Source: Chloroflexota bacterium (GTDB lineage Bacteria; Chloroflexota; Dehalococcoidia; SM23-28-2; RBG-16-64-32). From it: a stretch of DNA of 7,798 bases. Where the stretch lies: the NCBI GenBank assembly GCA_005882715.1, contig VBEI01000083.1, positions 1 to 7,798 on the forward strand, in the 5' to 3' direction. The stretch's first letter is position 1. The number at the start of each line of letters is the position of its first letter. The notes beneath the pieces are model-generated. The model had not been told where the DNA came from and searched no databases. It saw only the letters and a program-made list of their open reading frames with translations. Positions 6,755 to 7,798 of the stretch are shown piece by piece. Position numbers and translations under genes: made by a program.

Positions 6755-6785
6755 ACCCTACAATTTAAAGTGCGCTTTAAGTCAA
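6755..6785 (-). promoter_or_regulatory. MerR-type promoter and operator for the DinB-family gene
   Basis: Reading the minus strand, a -35 of TTGACT (6780-6785) and a -10 of TAGGGT (6755-6760) are separated by exactly 19 bases (6761-6779). The palindrome TTAAAGTGCGCTTTAA (6765-6780, 7 of 8 pairs matching) overlaps the spacer. MerR-family activators typically bind a palindrome between such overspaced elements and twist the DNA to let RNA polymerase use them. The gene for such a regulator starts at 6796. The -10 is weak (3 of 6 consensus bases), as expected for a promoter needing activation. Spacing and palindrome are seen directly; regulation by the neighbouring MerR protein is inferred. Confidence 0.72.
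6759..6764 (+). promoter_or_regulatory. Possible -10 box for the merR-family gene, overlapping the divergent promoter
   Basis: TACAAT is a close match to TATAAT and lies 31 bases before the MerR ATG. No good -35 is visible at 16-18 bases upstream (6735-6742 is TGGCTTTC). It overlaps the operator of the divergent promoter, so binding there would be expected to repress it, a common autoregulatory arrangement in this family. Confidence 0.35.
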
Positions 6786-6795
6786 GGGGGTTCGG

Positions 6796-7194
6796 ATGGA
6801 AAATCTTGAAATTGGGGAGATAGCTGGTAGGGCGGGCATCCGCACGTCGGCGATTCGATACTACGAACAGCTCGGTCTACTCAAGGAGACAACGCGAGTA
6901 AACGGGCGGCGACGCTACAGCGCCGACATCTTGATCCAACTCGAGTCGATTCAGGTGGCCCAGCAGGCCGGCTTTACGCTGGGCGAAATCGGCACGCTGT
7001 TTTCCGGTTTCCGCGAAGACACACCCGTGTCGGCACGCTGGCGGGCGATGGCGGATCGCAAGATAGCCGAGGTGGATGGCCTGATTGCCAAGGCGCACCG
7101 CATGAAACAGCTGCTTCAGCTTGGGCTAGAGTGTGGATGCGTTGAGCTGAAGGATTGTCGATTGCTTCTCGGGGCCGAGCCAAAGCACGGCTAG
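6796..7194 (+). CDS. MerR-family transcriptional regulator with CxCx5C motif
   Basis: A 132-residue regulator. The N-terminal winged helix-turn-helix is textbook MerR: E5-IGEIAGRAGIRTSAIRYYEQLGLL to residue 29, then R34-x-N-G-R-R-R-Y41 (the wing), and a second helix pair ending in AGFTLGEIGTLF (58-69). A dimerisation helix of about 80-112 leads to the effector region C113-G-C115-VELKD-C121. This resembles the SoxR cluster ligands CxxCxCx5C but lacks the first Cys (G110 is there). It also differs from CueR and ZntR metal loops. A metal, a redox cluster in altered form, or direct thiol modification could be the signal. AAGGGGG lies 5 nt before the ATG. The likely target is the divergent DinB-family gene, plus its own promoter. 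Confidence 0.9.
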   Translation: MENLEIGEIAGRAGIRTSAIRYYEQLGLLKETTRVNGRRRYSADILIQLESIQVAQQAGFTLGEIGTLFSGFREDTPVSARWRAMADRKIAEVDGLIAKAHRMKQLLQLGLECGCVELKDCRLLLGAEPKHG

Positions 7195-7206
7195 CGGCAG
7201 CTTATT

Positions 7207-7224
7207 CGCGAAGGCCCTTTCGCG
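7207..7224 (+). terminator. Hairpin after the merR-family gene, possible weak terminator
   Basis: CGCGAA (7207-7212) and TTCGCG (7219-7224) can form a 6-bp stem around a 6-base loop, 12 bases after the MerR stop. No T-run follows, so it is not a standard intrinsic terminator and may only protect the 3' end, or be chance. Confidence 0.3.
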
Positions 7225-7274
7225 CTCGATTGGCTAGGATGTAGCGGACTATTGCGCCGTCTACGTCCCTGTGG

Positions 7275-7307
7275 CATCGTTAGCCCCGCACTCACGGGCA
7301 TACGATG
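7275..7307 (+). promoter_or_regulatory. Possible hairpin covering the MaoC start codon
   Basis: CATCGT (7275-7280) pairs perfectly with ACGATG (7302-7307), whose last three bases are the start codon. Inside, GCCC (7283-7286) pairs with GGGC (7296-7299), with one more G-C pair possible across a one-base bulge. In an mRNA that includes this stretch, the ATG would be double-stranded. No SD is visible between the stem and the start. Confidence 0.35.
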
Positions 7308-7793
7308 AGCGATTTCGACCCGACGGCGTTCCGTACGATTCCGCACGGACACGCCTTCGAAGACTTCGAGCCTGGCCGCACCTTCGAGCACCACTGGGGC
7401 CGCACCCTGAACGAGGGCGACAACTCGCTCTTCACGACCGCTACGCTCGCCTATAACCCGCTCTACTTCAACGCAGAGTACGCCCGCGCCAACGGCCATC
7501 CCAACACCGTCGTGAACCCTTTCCTCGTGCTCTGCACGGTGGTCGGCCTCAGCGTCGAGGACCTGAGCGAGGCCGGCGGGCCCTTTCTCGGCATCGATGA
7601 GCTCACCTTCCACAGGCCTGTCTATCCAGGCGATACGCTGACCACCCGCAGCGAGGTCATCTCCGCGCGCGAATCGGCATCGCAGCCTGCATTCGGCGTT
7701 GTCACCTGGCACACGGAAGGGTTCAACCAGCGCGGAGAGCTCGTGATCGACTATAGGCGCTCCAATCTGGCGCGAAAGCGGGGCGGTAAGTGA
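7305..7793 (+). CDS. MaoC-like (hotdog-fold) protein, variant active-site motif
   Basis: A 162-residue protein of the MaoC-like acyl dehydratase class. F21-E-P-G-R-T-F opens the hotdog fold, followed by GRTLNEGDNSLFT (32-44). L101-TFHRPVYPGDTL and the GVVTWHTEGFNQRGE stretch match the beta sheet of the subgroup that includes mesaconyl-CoA hydratase-like proteins. Classical hydratases carry DxxPxHxD in the central helix; the matching segment here is A49-Y-N-P-L-Y54-F-N56, so the catalytic Asp and His are Ala and Tyr. It may use other residues, bind acyl-CoA without hydrating it, or act with a partner. The start is the first ATG with the expected N-terminus; no SD is clear. Its TGA overlaps a possible GTG start at 7790, so it may head an operon running off the window. 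Confidence 0.82.
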   Translation: MSDFDPTAFRTIPHGHAFEDFEPGRTFEHHWGRTLNEGDNSLFTTATLAYNPLYFNAEYARANGHPNTVVNPFLVLCTVVGLSVEDLSEAGGPFLGIDELTFHRPVYPGDTLTTRSEVISARESASQPAFGVVTWHTEGFNQRGELVIDYRRSNLARKRGGK

Positions 7794-7798
7794 CAACG

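Noticed and set aside
6796..7194. Naming the regulator SoxR
   Set aside because: The first of the four cluster cysteines is absent and the target gene is not soxS, so the name would mislead.
7191..7796. Minus-strand open frame of 201 codons opposite the MaoC-like gene
   Set aside because: The plus strand has a clear protein family here. The minus-strand product is compositionally odd and spans the intergenic region.
7790..7798. Start of a further gene (GTG ACA ACG) overlapping the MaoC-like stop
   Set aside because: The GTGA overlap fits this genome's style, but only three codons are visible, too few to annotate.

Overview
The window comes from a high-GC bacterium (hand counts give about 67% GC in part of the acyl-CoA dehydrogenase gene). 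Genes are packed tightly, with 4-nt ATGA overlaps and clear Shine-Dalgarno (SD) sites. The mix of an AidB-type acyl-CoA dehydrogenase, a MaoC-fold protein, a DUF3500 protein and a DinB-fold protein suits a soil, marine or metagenomic lineage such as Chloroflexota or Actinomycetota. Nothing in the sequence fixes the phylum, so this is a weak guess. I see no rRNA, tRNA, CRISPR array, insertion sequence or phage gene, and no gene-free stretch longer than about 130 bases.

Layout. 1-273: the last 90 codons of an adenosine-deaminase-family enzyme, overlapping by 4 nt an atypical NAD(P)-binding SDR/epimerase-like gene (270-1199). 1204-1590, minus strand: a small single-domain cupin, convergent with the SDR gene. 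A divergent gap (1591-1723) then separates the cupin from a plus-strand run: patatin-like lipase (1724-2596), GNAT acetyltransferase (2607-3179), DUF3500 protein (3176-4261) and AidB-like acyl-CoA dehydrogenase (4318-6186). The first three are 10 nt apart or overlapping and look like one operon. The dehydrogenase follows after 56 nt with its own SD and is probably co-transcribed.

6196-7194 holds the most interesting unit. A DinB-superfamily gene (minus) and a short MerR-family regulator with a CxCx5C cysteine motif (plus) are divergently transcribed from an 81-nt gap. That gap has the hallmark of MerR control: a promoter reading towards the DinB gene with a 19-bp spacer, and a near-perfect 16-bp palindrome overlapping that spacer. 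The DinB gene has clearly lower GC (about 56%) than the dehydrogenase, so the pair may have been acquired. I infer a small inducible stress or detoxification switch: the MerR protein senses a metal, redox change or electrophile through its cysteines and turns on a metal-dependent DinB-fold enzyme, perhaps a thiol S-transferase.

7305-7793 encodes a MaoC/hotdog-fold protein in which the usual hydratase Asp and His are replaced. It has no good SD, and its start codon lies in the 3' arm of a potential hairpin. It ends 5 bases before the window edge, where a GTGA overlap may begin another gene.

Taken together, the patatin (acyl-ester hydrolysis), the acyl-CoA dehydrogenase and the MaoC-like protein suggest lipid or acyl-CoA catabolism. 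The substrates cannot be read from this window.
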